Source of the DNA: Vreelandella neptunia
GTDB taxonomy: Bacteria > Pseudomonadota > Gammaproteobacteria > Pseudomonadales > Halomonadaceae
Reading direction: 5' to 3'
Assembly: GCF_034479615.1 (NCBI RefSeq)
Contig: NZ_CP140255.1
Span: forward strand, 4,340,001-4,404,000
Length of the DNA stretch: 64,000 nucleotides
Positions 27,084-38,036 of this stretch are shown one piece after another. The notes beneath the pieces were generated by a model. The model searched no databases. It was not told the DNA's origin and was given only the letters and a program-made list of their open reading frames with translations. The stretch's first letter is position 1; every line of letters begins with the position of its first letter. Both the position numbers and the translations under genes were made by a program.

Positions 27084-28853
27084 GTGACCGTTTCTCTTAA
27101 ACAATCCAGAACCTTTAGCTTCCATGATGGCACCCTAAAAAACGAGGCAGAGCGCTTGGTCGTTTGGTGGTACGGGCCTATATTTAAGAACAATCGCTTA
27201 CGAAGCGTCCCTAAAATCCATATCTTCTTAAGAACCATCGACCATGAAAATAACTTAGGAGGCGTGATGAGACGTGAGACTGTCTTAACGCATCTTGGGC
27301 TATTGAGAATAGGGTCAGTATGGGAAAAGGGCGTGAGTAGCTCGCGTATTGCCTACGAGGAAAGAAAATTCTCCGTTTCTTTTTCTCCAGGCGGCTGGCG
27401 AATTGTCACCTTAGATGATTTACGACAATCAGGACGAAGCCTCTATACCGCTTTTCATGACTCGAACTACTTACCCCAGAAAAATCAGCACAAAACATAC
27501 CTGATTGAATTTGACCTTCCAGATGGCAAACACTTGCTCATCCCTTGCACAGAATTTTTTATTCGCGTTTACGGCCGATCTTCTGAAATCAAGCGAGTGC
27601 TCGCCACTTACCCTTGGGAAGAAGTCAAAAAACGTCTTTATCGACCGCTTGATGCGCCTGCATCCCCAGGTACGTGGCCTGTCAAATTTACCTATCATGT
27701 TCATAAACACGATGCCATTTTGCTCGCGCATATGTTGTACGATCCGTATGCCAAGCGCGCTGCAAAATATATATATTCACAATTTGAAACCAGCTCCACG
27801 CCAGATGAGATGCTTTTAAAAGCCACCCCATGGTTTCAAGGCAGCGGGGAAATCTCTGTTTCTGGCGTTCCAATTGATGGTGGCAACACATTCCTAGGCT
27901 TGCAGATATTAGGCTGTACGCAGCCCGATGGTGCCACGATCCACCGCGAAAGAGAGAAGTCAACGACAGTACCAGCCACCGATGGCGATGATGCTCCCAC
28001 TCAATTTCCCTATCATCAGCTTCAAGACATCCCCGATGTCATTGACCTGACGGATGATGAAGAGCCCGACCATGGCTCTTCTTGGCTAGACCTTCCTGAG
28101 GACGAATTCGTTATTTTAGGTAAGCCTCGCGCCGTCTTGGATAAACGATATACTCGAAAAAATGTGCCCGATACACGAGGCGTCCCCGTTCCGGGTGACG
28201 AAACTATTTTCTCCACTGGGGAGCCGCATGGATCAGGAAAAGGGGTCGGACAGGCCTCTATTCATGCTCCTATTACACTGGAATCACAGGGCTTTCTACG
28301 TGATATGTGGAATGCGCTTCTCTATTTGCAATCGGCCTATCCCGAAACGATTCGTGGCGTTAGCTGGTTTACCTTTGAAGACGGCTTTAGCACTTCCCCC
28401 GACCCTCGGTTGATCAGCCTCGAACCTTTCGAAATAGACGAGGAGGTGGAAACGTCAGTCGCTAATTGGGTTTACATTGATACTCAGACCAAGGTACCTC
28501 GCGGGGTGCTCGTCGTTCGGGTGCATGTGTTAGATCAAACGCTCTATCTCATGGAGATCCAACGACGCCCTCCAAAACCCAGAGCTGGCGGTAGCGAGGA
28601 GGCATCCAAGCCTCCTTCCTATAAAGGTTTAGTCTTCACGCTGAGCCACCAAGGCAGCTTCGAGCAGTGGTTACGCCAAGTGCTGTCTAACGTGCGGCAC
28701 GTAGAAGGTGTTGTCCAAAAACTAGTTGGTCACTGCCCAGGATTCGCCGATACGTTCAAGCACCCTAAATCCAAAAAGGAACAGATACCCTGCGAAGCCT
28801 CTGTGTTAAATGCTTTTAGCAAGGTCAGTATTGGTCGCAGTGACTTAGCATAG
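27084..28853 (+). CDS. tnsE: TnsE-like transposition protein at the left end
   Basis: The 589-aa protein (GTG start) has the general organisation I know for Tn7 TnsE. It has a beta-rich N-terminus, a central segment WFQGSGEISVSGVPIDGGN with FLGLQILGC, and an acidic linker with IDLTDDEEPD. The C-terminal domain includes SFEQWLRQVLSNVRHVEGVV and KHPKSKKEQ, matching the position of a HPKG-type motif in TnsE. TnsE directs Tn7 to replicating plasmids by recognising recessed 3' ends and the sliding clamp. The assignment is from remembered similarity and location next to the transposon end. It is far from tnsABC, unlike in Tn7. A strong hairpin follows it. Confidence 0.65.
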   Translation: MTVSLKQSRTFSFHDGTLKNEAERLVVWWYGPIFKNNRLRSVPKIHIFLRTIDHENNLGGVMRRETVLTHLGLLRIGSVWEKGVSSSRIAYEERKFSVSFSPGGWRIVTLDDLRQSGRSLYTAFHDSNYLPQKNQHKTYLIEFDLPDGKHLLIPCTEFFIRVYGRSSEIKRVLATYPWEEVKKRLYRPLDAPASPGTWPVKFTYHVHKHDAILLAHMLYDPYAKRAAKYIYSQFETSSTPDEMLLKATPWFQGSGEISVSGVPIDGGNTFLGLQILGCTQPDGATIHREREKSTTVPATDGDDAPTQFPYHQLQDIPDVIDLTDDEEPDHGSSWLDLPEDEFVILGKPRAVLDKRYTRKNVPDTRGVPVPGDETIFSTGEPHGSGKGVGQASIHAPITLESQGFLRDMWNALLYLQSAYPETIRGVSWFTFEDGFSTSPDPRLISLEPFEIDEEVETSVANWVYIDTQTKVPRGVLVVRVHVLDQTLYLMEIQRRPPKPRAGGSEEASKPPSYKGLVFTLSHQGSFEQWLRQVLSNVRHVEGVVQKLVGHCPGFADTFKHPKSKKEQIPCEASVLNAFSKVSIGRSDLA

Positions 28854-28898
28854 GTACTATTTGCCACCTTTATGAGTAGCGGTGTCTGTTTTGTCGCT

Positions 28899-28935
28899 AA
28901 GAGCAACCTGTACACCCCGTGTGCAGGTTGCTCTT
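28899..28935. terminator. Strong bidirectional hairpin between tnsE and the BASS gene
   Basis: AAGAGCAACCTG (28899-28910) and CAGGTTGCTCTT (28924-28935) are perfect arms, and the inner bases TACAC/GTGTG extend the stem to about 17 bp with a CCC loop. It lies between convergent genes, the right place for a shared terminator. Confidence 0.75.
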
Positions 28936-29451
28936 CTGACGAAGAGCCGATACGGCCATCCCTTCAGTGGCGGGCGAGGATCTTCGCTGCGATGGGCGAA
29001 GTGATCATTTGAATCACGGCAAAAAAAGCGGCTGGAATCGCGATCTCTGATGGCAAGCCGGAAACAGCGACAAACGCTGCAGCGATGCTGAATTCCTTTT
29101 TACTGACCGTGAAAAGATAGGTAATCACCTCTTTGCGATCAGAGGTGAGTAACCGTGAGGACATACCTACCAGGTACCCAATCAAATTGAGGCACAGGGC
29201 CGCGCCCGCAATCACAAACGCATACCAGCCATAGCCAATGATCGTGGTGGCATTCGGCCCGACCACGGCGAGTAGGATCAGCAGATACAGAATCGACCCT
29301 ATCCCTGCATACGCTGAATCATGCCGTGCAAAGAAAGCCGAGAACTTTGTACGCAAGCTGACCCCAATCACGGTAGGAAGAAGCACGATTAGTGTTAATT
29401 CAAGAATAATTGATCCAAGCGGCACGTCTAACTGAAGGCCGGTGAGCCATA

Positions 29452-29459
29452 AAAACAGG
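29452..29459 (+). repeat. Left 8-bp target duplication of the mer transposon
   Basis: AAAACAGG here is repeated exactly at 34593-34600, directly outside the other inverted repeat. Eight bp is the usual duplication of ISL3 elements. Confidence 0.95.
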
Positions 29460-29555
29460 GGGTATCCGGATTATCTGGTTGGTATGCGAGAGAGAAAGGT
29501 GGCCGACAAACTCAACCCACAACGGATTAGCTGGTTGATGGCTCGCTCAGTACGC

Positions 29556-29690
29556 TCACTTGCTAGAGAGCAGATACTTCACCAAACAGGCGATGCCCAG
29601 GACCAGCAGCAATAGTAGGGCAATTCCGATCACTGGCATTATCCAGCCCATCGCCCCCATCATCCCGCAATCGGGTAGTGTCGTGTTCAT
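29556..29690 (-). CDS. 44-aa single-span membrane protein with a GMMG motif
   Basis: MNTTLPDCGMMGAMGWIM is followed by a hydrophobic span (PVIGIALLLLLVLGIACL) and a basic end. GGGAG lies ten bases before the ATG. A 41-aa protein of the same design lies at 60137-60262 beside the copper ATPase. It is the last gene after merA. Met and Cys residues ahead of the span suggest soft-metal contact; the function is unknown. Confidence 0.6.
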   Translation of the reverse strand: MNTTLPDCGMMGAMGWIMPVIGIALLLLLVLGIACLVKYLLSSK

Positions 29691-29771
29691 CGTGACAGAG
29701 CTCCCTGTGGTGTCCATGCCCAAAACCCGTGGTGCCGCCGCCCAGTGGCACCACGGTCGCGCTCATATCGT

Positions 29772-31653
<1,882 letters not shown>

Positions 31654-31726
31654 GCTTATTCCTTCACCGTGGCGGGCAAGCTCGTAAACAACTCACCCGA
31701 TGACCGCGATGTGCAGCTGCTTGATG

Positions 31727-31980
31727 TCACTCAGGGGGCGTATTCCTTGATTTGATAGAGCCGTTGTCACAACAGGCGTCGAACTGCTTCTTACGCCAAA
31801 TCGCATAAATGGTCAGGCCGATGAAGAAGGCCAGGGCCGGCAATAACACAACGTCGAGATAGCCCGTCAGCCCCGCCAGGCCCACCGTGCCAAGCAGGAT
31901 CACCAGGATCGGCGTAAAGACAATGCCACCAGGACGGTGCCGATCACGCTCACGCGCAGCAGGGGCTTGGGATTCTTCAT
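31727..31980 (-). pseudogene. merF: Second merF, broken by a 4-bp deletion at the vicinal cysteines
   Basis: The minus strand reads MKNPKPLLRVSVIGTVLVAL, then the frame shifts and continues TPILVILLGTVGLAGLTGYLDVVLLPALAFF...RKKQFDACCDN. The sequence TTGTCTTTACG lacks four bases relative to an expected TTG-TGC-TGC-TTT-ACG, so the Cys-Cys pair and the frame are lost together. It lies between merP and the intact merF. Confidence 0.85.
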
Positions 31981-31982
31981 GA

Positions 31983-32279
31983 TCACTCTCGATCCGCTTG
32001 CGAGGATGTCGGGGTTGATGGATACCCAGCGTTGATGGTGGCCTCGGTCAATGCCTCCACCGACGTTCGGGCGTCGTCAAAGGTGACCACGGCCTCGAGA
32101 TCCGCGTAGCTCACGTCGACTTGCGAGACGCCGTCCACCTTGTTGAGGGCGGCCTTGACGGTGATCGGGCAGGCGGCACAGGTCATGCCCGGCACCGACA
32201 GCGTCACGGTCTGCAGGGCCGCTAAGGCGGGCGTGCTGAGCAGGGCGAGTAGCGCGATGAAGGCGAAACGAGCTTTCAT
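31983..32279 (-). CDS. merP: Periplasmic mercury-binding protein MerP
   Basis: The 98-aa protein has a signal peptide (MKARFAFIALLALLSTPALA) and one HMA domain with GMTCAACPITVKAALNKVDG. It binds Hg2+ in the periplasm and hands it to MerT. It follows merT by 13 bp in the same operon. Confidence 0.95.
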   Translation of the reverse strand: MKARFAFIALLALLSTPALAALQTVTLSVPGMTCAACPITVKAALNKVDGVSQVDVSYADLEAVVTFDDARTSVEALTEATINAGYPSTPTSSQADRE

Positions 32280-32292
32280 GGTAGATCTCCTT

Positions 32293-32643
32293 TTAATAGA
32301 ACAGGGGCAAGATGTAGGGGAATACCAGGGCGATTAGCACCAGCAGCGATACGAGCCAGAAGATCGCCTTGTAGCCCGTCCTGACCCGTGGCACGGCACA
32401 CACCTCTCCCGGCTGGCACTTTTCCACTGGCCGAAAGACGCGACGCCAGGCGAAGAACATCGCCACCAGCGCGACGCCGATAAAGAGCGGGCGATAGGGC
32501 TCCAACGCCGCCAGATTGCTGATCCAGGCGCCGGAAACGCCCAGCGTGATCAGCACCAGCGGGCCGAGGCAACACGCCGAGGCCAGGAGGGCCGCGACTC
32601 CTCCGGCGGCCAGGGGCCCTCGCCCCGTTTTAGATGTCCGCAT
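32293..32643 (-). CDS. merT: Mercuric ion transport protein MerT
   Basis: With start 32643 (AAGGAG seven bases upstream) the protein has 116 aa and three membrane spans. The vicinal pair LLASACCLGPLVL is in the first span and a second pair CQPGEVCAV is in the cytoplasmic loop, as in MerT. It is the first gene behind the MerR-controlled promoter. The longer frame beginning at 32787 overlaps merR and the operator and is rejected. Confidence 0.95.
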   Translation of the reverse strand: MRTSKTGRGPLAAGGVAALLASACCLGPLVLITLGVSGAWISNLAALEPYRPLFIGVALVAMFFAWRRVFRPVEKCQPGEVCAVPRVRTGYKAIFWLVSLLVLIALVFPYILPLFY

Positions 32644-32680
32644 TGACGATTCTCCTTTCGGGATGGGGGGAGCTACGATA

Positions 32681-32711
32681 AGGTTACTTCCGTAGCTTGG
32701 TACGGAGTCAA
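32681..32711 (-). promoter_or_regulatory. MerR operator and promoter of the mer operon
   Basis: On the minus strand TTGACT (-35), a 19-bp spacer CCGTACCAAGCTACGGAAG with the dyad CCGTA/TACGG, and TAACCT (-10) reproduce the mer promoter layout. MerR untwists the over-long spacer when Hg2+ binds. It drives merT and overlaps the start region of divergent merR. Confidence 0.9.
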
Positions 32712-32716
32712 GCATC

Positions 32717-33163
32717 ATGAAGAGACATGCAGATAAAGTGGCGGACACCATGACCATTGGCGGCCTGGCCAAGGCGGCCGGCGTCAATGTCGAGACAATC
32801 CGCTATTACCAGCGACGAGGGCTATTATCGGAGCCCGAACGCCCTCCCGGAGGTATTCGACGCTATAGTGCCGCCGATATCGACAGGTTGACGTTCGTGA
32901 AAACGGCGCAGCAGCTGGGCTTTAGTCTGGATGAGATCAGTGACCTACTTCGGCTGGAAGATGGCGCCCACTGTCAAGAAGCCAGTGCTCTCGCAGAGCA
33001 CAAGTTAGGGGACGTTCGCGAGAAGATCGACAGGCTTGAAAGAATTGAGAAGGTGCTGAGCGAAATGGTCGACAGATGCCATGCACAACAAGGCAATATC
33101 ACTTGCCCGCTAATTGCGTCATTGCATGAAGGGCTCAGAGAAGCAGAAGACCCAAGGGAGTAA
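32717..33163 (+). CDS. merR: Mercury-responsive regulator MerR
   Basis: The 148-aa protein has a MerR-type HTH ([25 protein letters not shown]), a dimer coil, and three cysteines at the Hg(II) positions ([21 protein letters not shown]). Start 32717 is close to the operator; MTIGG at 32750 would also be possible. It represses its own gene and activates merT. Confidence 0.93.
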   Translation: MKRHADKVADTMTIGGLAKAAGVNVETIRYYQRRGLLSEPERPPGGIRRYSAADIDRLTFVKTAQQLGFSLDEISDLLRLEDGAHCQEASALAEHKLGDVREKIDRLERIEKVLSEMVDRCHAQQGNITCPLIASLHEGLREAEDPRE

Positions 33164-33241
33164 CTCACCTTCAGTTCGTTGAAAACAACGCGGTCAAAGA
33201 GTCGCGATCATCTATGGACCATGTCGACAAGGAAAGTTTGC

Positions 33242-34543
33242 ATGACTAGCTTGCCTGACAACATCCTTCACCTTCCCGAGTACCACGTCCTAGGCACCAA
33301 GATGGAAGAGCATGATCTCCACTACCAGGTCGAAGCTCCTGAGCCTCTAGCTTGCGAGGAATGCGGCGTTGAGAGTGAGTTTGTCAGGTTCGGCAAGCGC
33401 GATGTGGCCTATCGCGACCTACCCATCCACGGAAAGCGGGTCACCCTCTGGGTGGTCCGTCGCCGCTACACCTGCCGGGCGTGTGGAAGGACGTTCCGGC
33501 CAGCTCTTCCGGAAATGGTAGACGATCACCGCATGACGCGGAGGCTTTACAACCACGTCGAGAAGGAAGCCTTCAATCACCCCTACGCCTACGTGGCTGA
33601 TACCACGGGCCTCGACGAGAAGACTGTCCGCGAGATATTCAAGAAGAAGGCTGAGTTCCTGGCAGCCTGGCATCGTTTCGAGACACCCCGCTGCCTGGGG
33701 ATCGACGAGCTGTACCTGAACCGCCGCTACCGCTGCATCCTGACCAACCTGGAGGAGCGTACCCTACTGGACCTGCTGCCCGGTCGCCAGCAGGACGCGG
33801 TGACGAGGCGCCTCATGAGCATGACCGAGCGCCACCAGGTCGAGATCGTCAGCATGGATATGTGGAAACCCTACCGCCGTGCTGTCCAGGCGGTACTGCC
33901 GCAGGCTCGCATTGTGGTCGATAAGTTCCATGTGGTGCGGATGGCCAACGAAGCCCTGGAGAAGGTGCGTAAGGGACTCAGGAAGGATCTGAAGCCAAAC
34001 CAGCGGCGGACCCTCAAGGGCGATAGGAAGATCCTGCTGAAGCGTGCCCACGACGTTTCAGATCGCGAGCAGCTTATCATGGAGACATGGACAGGGGCCT
34101 TCCCTCAGCTCCTGGCGGCCTACGAGCACAAGGAGCGGTTCTACCACATCTGGGACAGCACCACCCGGCGTGATGCCGAAAAGGCGCTGGCCCGCTGGAT
34201 TGACGACATTCCACAGGGGCAGAAAGAGGTGTGGAAGGATCTCGTCAGCGCCGTCAGCGGATGGCGCGAGGAGGTGCTGGCCTACTTCGAAACCGACACC
34301 CCAATCACCAACGCCTTCACGGAGTCGATCAATCGGCTGGCCAAGGACAAGAACCGCGATGGCCGGGGCTACTCATTCGAGGTGATGCGGGCCCGGATGC
34401 TCTACACCACCAAGCACAAGAAGAAGGTGCCGCAGATCAAGGAATCCCCCTTCCTGGGCAAGGCCACCATGACCTACAGCATGGGTCTTCCCGAGCCTGA
34501 GAAAAACTACGGCGTCGATCTATCAACCTTCTGGGAGAGTTAA
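33242..34543 (+). CDS. tnpA: ISL3-family transposase of the mer transposon
   Basis: The 433-aa protein (start MTSLPDNILHLPEYHVLG; AAGGAAA upstream) has the N-terminal zinc-binding domain (LACEECGV, YTCRACGRTFRP). Its DDE core has LGIDELYLNRRYRC, VSMDMWKPY and VVDKFHVVRMANEAL, and the end NAFTESINRLAKDKNRDGRGYSFE is typical of ISL3. No frameshift is seen, so the element may still move. It shows only distant similarity to the broken ISL3 transposase at 18434. Confidence 0.93.
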   Translation: MTSLPDNILHLPEYHVLGTKMEEHDLHYQVEAPEPLACEECGVESEFVRFGKRDVAYRDLPIHGKRVTLWVVRRRYTCRACGRTFRPALPEMVDDHRMTRRLYNHVEKEAFNHPYAYVADTTGLDEKTVREIFKKKAEFLAAWHRFETPRCLGIDELYLNRRYRCILTNLEERTLLDLLPGRQQDAVTRRLMSMTERHQVEIVSMDMWKPYRRAVQAVLPQARIVVDKFHVVRMANEALEKVRKGLRKDLKPNQRRTLKGDRKILLKRAHDVSDREQLIMETWTGAFPQLLAAYEHKERFYHIWDSTTRRDAEKALARWIDDIPQGQKEVWKDLVSAVSGWREEVLAYFETDTPITNAFTESINRLAKDKNRDGRGYSFEVMRARMLYTTKHKKKVPQIKESPFLGKATMTYSMGLPEPEKNYGVDLSTFWES

Positions 34544-34592
34544 GGGTTCGAAGGAGCAAGGGGGCTCCATCTACCACTTAATCCGGATACCC

Positions 34593-34600
34593 AAAACAGG
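34593..34600 (+). repeat. Right 8-bp target duplication of the mer transposon
   Basis: AAAACAGG, identical to 29452-29459; it belongs to the BASS gene. Confidence 0.95.
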
Positions 34601-35166
34601 AAGGGAACAATAAACGGACATAACGCGGTGTTGACTGCGTTGAAAACAGCGGCAAGCGCCACATTGCCTTTTGCCATCAGTACCAAAAGAGGAGAGGACA
34701 CATCTGTCGGCAGCGTGCCGAGCAAGGTTTGGCCAGCAGCCAGCGGGCCGCTTCCAAAAAATAGACGGCCCGTTAGCCACCCGGCAATCGACATAGGCCC
34801 ATAGACCAGCCCCAATGCCAACAACTGCCGTGACGGCTTTCGGAACACGATGCGCACTGCATGCGCATCGAATGTGAGGCTGATAATCAACATCAGTAAT
34901 GCCAGTAATGGCCCAATCGCGAACTTAAGCATTATTCCGGTGGCCGGAAAGAGTAAGCCTCCCCCCGCGACGACGATTACAAACCAGACAAGGTGCGCCT
35001 CGACAAAATAAATGAATCTACCCATGGTGGATTAGACGTTACCGGTTGAAGTGGATTGAGCCCCGCACCTAAAACATGATCACCTTCGGCCCAGCGCGCC
35101 ATGGCTCGCTTGGTAGCTAGGGACGTGCTTCCCAATCCAGCGATGCAAATAGATAATGCTCAAGGG

Positions 35167-35197
35167 TTGAAGCTTTAGTTGCTAGAGGTTTTATAGT
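35167..35197 (+). promoter_or_regulatory. MerR-family operator/promoter of the CDF exporter gene
   Basis: TTGAAG, a 19-bp spacer CTTTAGTTGCTAGAGGTTT and TATAGT form a MerR-type promoter. It differs by only a few bases from the one at 39329-39359, so the PbrR/CadR-like protein encoded at 38848 probably controls both. Confidence 0.8.
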
Positions 35198-35230
35198 ACC
35201 AAGAACAGATAATTCGAGAGAAGGTAACAG

Positions 35231-36145
35231 ATGGGACATCATCATGATCATCCCCACATTGATCCTGCCTCTGGCGACCGGCGCGTCAGCATCTCCATTT
35301 GGGCCAATGGGCTCTTAACCATCGCTCAAATCGTCGGTGGCATTATGGCGGGGAGCCTATCGCTGATCGCTGATGCGTTACATAACTTTTCTGACATGGC
35401 AGCATTAGTCATTGCCTTTGCTGCTCGTAAAATCGCCAGACGGCCTGCCGATGTGCATATGACCTTTGGCTATGGCCGCATCGAGATAGTGGCAGCACTC
35501 ATCAATTACACCACCCTCATTATTGTCGGTGTCTACCTGATTTACGAAGGCGCTATGCGGATGGTCGATCCCCCTGAGATAGAGGGATGGACGATCGTGA
35601 TTATTGGTGGCGTCGCGCTCGTCGTCGATGCCCTTACCGCCATGCTCACGTGGTCAATGCAAAAAGAGAGTGTCAATATCCGCGCCCTTTTTCTGCATAA
35701 CTTATCGGATGCGTTTGCCTCCATCGCCGTGATTATCGGTGGTTCGCTTATTTTACTGTACGACATGCGCTGGGTAGACCCCGCGATCACGATAGGGATT
35801 GCGCTATATATTCTTTACCTAGCCTTCTCTGAAATTGGCGGCCCTATCCGTACGCTAATGCTGGGATCTCCCCCGGACATTGACGGGCAGGCAGTCGTTG
35901 AGACCGTACGAGATATCGAGGGAGTCCAGGATATTCACCATGTGCATCTATGGCAGATGCAGGAAAACATGGCAGCCCTTGACTGCCACGTGGTTCTGAC
36001 AGAAACCGGCTGGCAGCAGCTTGAATCCGTCAAAGCAGAGATCAAGGAGCAGCTTAAAATGCGCTTCAGTATTGCTCATTCCAGCCTAGAGTTTGAGCAT
36101 AGTGACCACGCGCATCAAAATGCCAATCTATATGGGCATGAGTGA
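35231..36145 (+). CDS. czcD: Cation diffusion facilitator (CzcD-type Zn/Cd exporter)
   Basis: The 304-aa inner-membrane antiporter exports Zn2+, Cd2+ or Co2+. It has a His-rich start (MGHHHDHPH), six membrane spans, metal-site residues DALHNFSD and HNLSDAFAS, and a C-terminal cytoplasmic domain with HHVHLWQMQENMAALDCHV. AGAAGGTAACAG precedes the ATG. The promoter is of the MerR type. It is the first gene of the Zn/Cd/Pb part of the cargo. Confidence 0.93.
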   Translation: MGHHHDHPHIDPASGDRRVSISIWANGLLTIAQIVGGIMAGSLSLIADALHNFSDMAALVIAFAARKIARRPADVHMTFGYGRIEIVAALINYTTLIIVGVYLIYEGAMRMVDPPEIEGWTIVIIGGVALVVDALTAMLTWSMQKESVNIRALFLHNLSDAFASIAVIIGGSLILLYDMRWVDPAITIGIALYILYLAFSEIGGPIRTLMLGSPPDIDGQAVVETVRDIEGVQDIHHVHLWQMQENMAALDCHVVLTETGWQQLESVKAEIKEQLKMRFSIAHSSLEFEHSDHAHQNANLYGHE

Positions 36146-36258
36146 CAGACCGAGGCCGGCTCCCAGCTCAGGTAGATAGCGAGCAGCTTACTCCCATAGC
36201 GATTGGCTTATTTTTCAACCCTACTTTTCCACCCCATCGTTGAGACAGAGAGAGAAAC

Positions 36259-36936
36259 ATGTTCAAAAAAGCGTCTTTTATATTGGCCGGTACGTTAATG
36301 CTGACCGCTGCGATCGTCGCCGTATCGAAGCCTGCCCTCTTAGACATGCAAGCTCAGGCAGCAAAAGAGAGCGGTGTCCAGGCCGAGGACTCCTTGGTGC
36401 GTTCACACTCCCCCATCTTGGGACGAGAAGACGCGCCGGTGACGATTGTGGAATTCTTCGATCCGGCTTGCGAAGCCTGCCGTGCTTTCTATCCCCTGAC
36501 AAAAAGTATTCTGGAAACCTACCCAGAAAAAGTGCGGCTCATCGTGCGCTACACTCCTTTCCACGGCGACGTATCGGACAAGGCCATTCGGGTATTAGAA
36601 GTTGCTCGTCGTCAGGGCGTCTTTGAACCGGTACTGGAGAGGCTGCTGGCTCGCCAGGATCAATGGGCTTCACATGGCAGTTTTGATGAATCCGCTATCC
36701 TCGATATCGCGAGCCAAGGAGGCCTTGATTTAGCGGCTGCCGAAGAGCAACTGACTTCTGCTGAGGTGCAGGCGGTGATTGACCAAGACATGGCGGATGT
36801 CAGAGCCAATCAGATTCGCCAAACACCTACCTTTTTTGTCAATGGCGAGCCTTTAGACCCCTTTGGTATGCAAGAGCTGATTGATGCCGTCGAGAGTGAA
36901 GTAGCGGAGATCTCTGGGGAAGAGGATGGCCAGTGA
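36259..36936 (+). CDS. DsbA-family periplasmic thiol oxidoreductase
   Basis: The 225-aa protein has an N-terminal membrane anchor or signal (FILAGTLMLTAAIVAV) and a thioredoxin-fold with FFDPACEACRAFYP; the active site is C-E-A-C. A DsbA-type helical insert and the cis-Pro segment RQTPTFFVNG follow. It would oxidise or reshuffle disulfides in the periplasm. It overlaps the M23 peptidase gene by 4 bp. Confidence 0.85.
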   Translation: MFKKASFILAGTLMLTAAIVAVSKPALLDMQAQAAKESGVQAEDSLVRSHSPILGREDAPVTIVEFFDPACEACRAFYPLTKSILETYPEKVRLIVRYTPFHGDVSDKAIRVLEVARRQGVFEPVLERLLARQDQWASHGSFDESAILDIASQGGLDLAAAEEQLTSAEVQAVIDQDMADVRANQIRQTPTFFVNGEPLDPFGMQELIDAVESEVAEISGEEDGQ

Positions 36937-37925
36937 TGCAGCGCTGGTGGTTACTAGGCTTGGTGGGCTTTTACCCCTTGCTAGCCGAAGCCAATTGGCA
37001 AACGCATCTGTCATTGCCTCCGTCTGAACTTAGCCCTGTCAAGTTACAGGCGGCTAGCGAGCAAGAAGGCACATTACCGCTCGATAGCGTTGATACCCTA
37101 ACCTTTGGGCGTGATGTCGTCATTGATACCACCCTCTACGAGGCCTTGGCAGCAGAAGGTGTCCCAACGCGTTTCGCCACTAAACTGGAAACACTGCTCA
37201 GCGAGTTTATCGCAGCGCCGCTGGAGTTTTCTGGCAGTGAACGTATTCAATTAGTGTGGGAGGAAGATCGACGCCAGGACGGCGCCCGTGTTGGGCCACC
37301 ACGCCTCAGTTATGCCGCTCTGCCTGATCAGGCAGAGCCCTTGGAGGTCATATGGCCGGTCACCCAAAAGGGGGACGTAGCTCTTTTCAAAAGCGACACC
37401 CTGCTAGGCACGTTGCGGTTGCCCGTGCTTAGTGCCCGCTTAACGTCTCGCTTTGGGAATCGGCGACATCCTGTGTATGGAGGGATGCGTCCTCATAATG
37501 GAATTGACTTGGCTGCGCCGACAGGAACGCCGGTCATTGCCACCGCACCTGGGCGCGTATCCTTTATGGGTCGCCAAGGGGGATATGGGCAGGTGATCGA
37601 GGTGGAGCACGACACAGGGGCAATCAGTCGCTACACACACCTTAGCCGATTTTCCCCACAGCTAGTGGTTGGGGATTTAGTCAATGCGGGAGAGTCGCTC
37701 GGAGAGGTAGGTGCCTCTGGGGTCGCCACGGGGCCCAACCTACATTACGAAGTGAGAGTCAATAACCAGCCTGTTGACCCCCTTGGTCAAGGTCAACGCA
37801 TCATGCTAGGCGAACAGCCGACTCAAAGTGAATATCAAGCGTCACTTTACGAGGCAAGAGATCGCTTAGAACAAGCTATCGGTACGGCGTCACTTTATGA
37901 CTTGATCTCGTTTAACGAGCCGTAA
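36933..37925 (+). CDS. M23-family murein endopeptidase
   Basis: The 330-aa exported protein has a signal peptide (MMQRWWLLGLVGFYPLLAEA) and a LytM/M23 domain. The zinc ligands are visible in RPHNGIDLAAPTG and LHYEVRVNN, with YTHLSRF between. It would cut peptide cross-links of peptidoglycan. The gene overlaps that of the DsbA-like protein, which may form its disulfides. Envelope remodelling genes recur downstream (lspA, lnt, L,D-transpeptidase). Confidence 0.88.
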   Translation: MMQRWWLLGLVGFYPLLAEANWQTHLSLPPSELSPVKLQAASEQEGTLPLDSVDTLTFGRDVVIDTTLYEALAAEGVPTRFATKLETLLSEFIAAPLEFSGSERIQLVWEEDRRQDGARVGPPRLSYAALPDQAEPLEVIWPVTQKGDVALFKSDTLLGTLRLPVLSARLTSRFGNRRHPVYGGMRPHNGIDLAAPTGTPVIATAPGRVSFMGRQGGYGQVIEVEHDTGAISRYTHLSRFSPQLVVGDLVNAGESLGEVGASGVATGPNLHYEVRVNNQPVDPLGQGQRIMLGEQPTQSEYQASLYEARDRLEQAIGTASLYDLISFNEP

Positions 37926-38036
37926 CCACTCGTGCTTAACAACGTTGCATGGGGGTTAGTAACGTGAACGTGCGCTTGTCTCGTTATGGAACCCAAGCCG
38001 TGTAATCACTCATCTATCACAACACAGGTAATCGGT

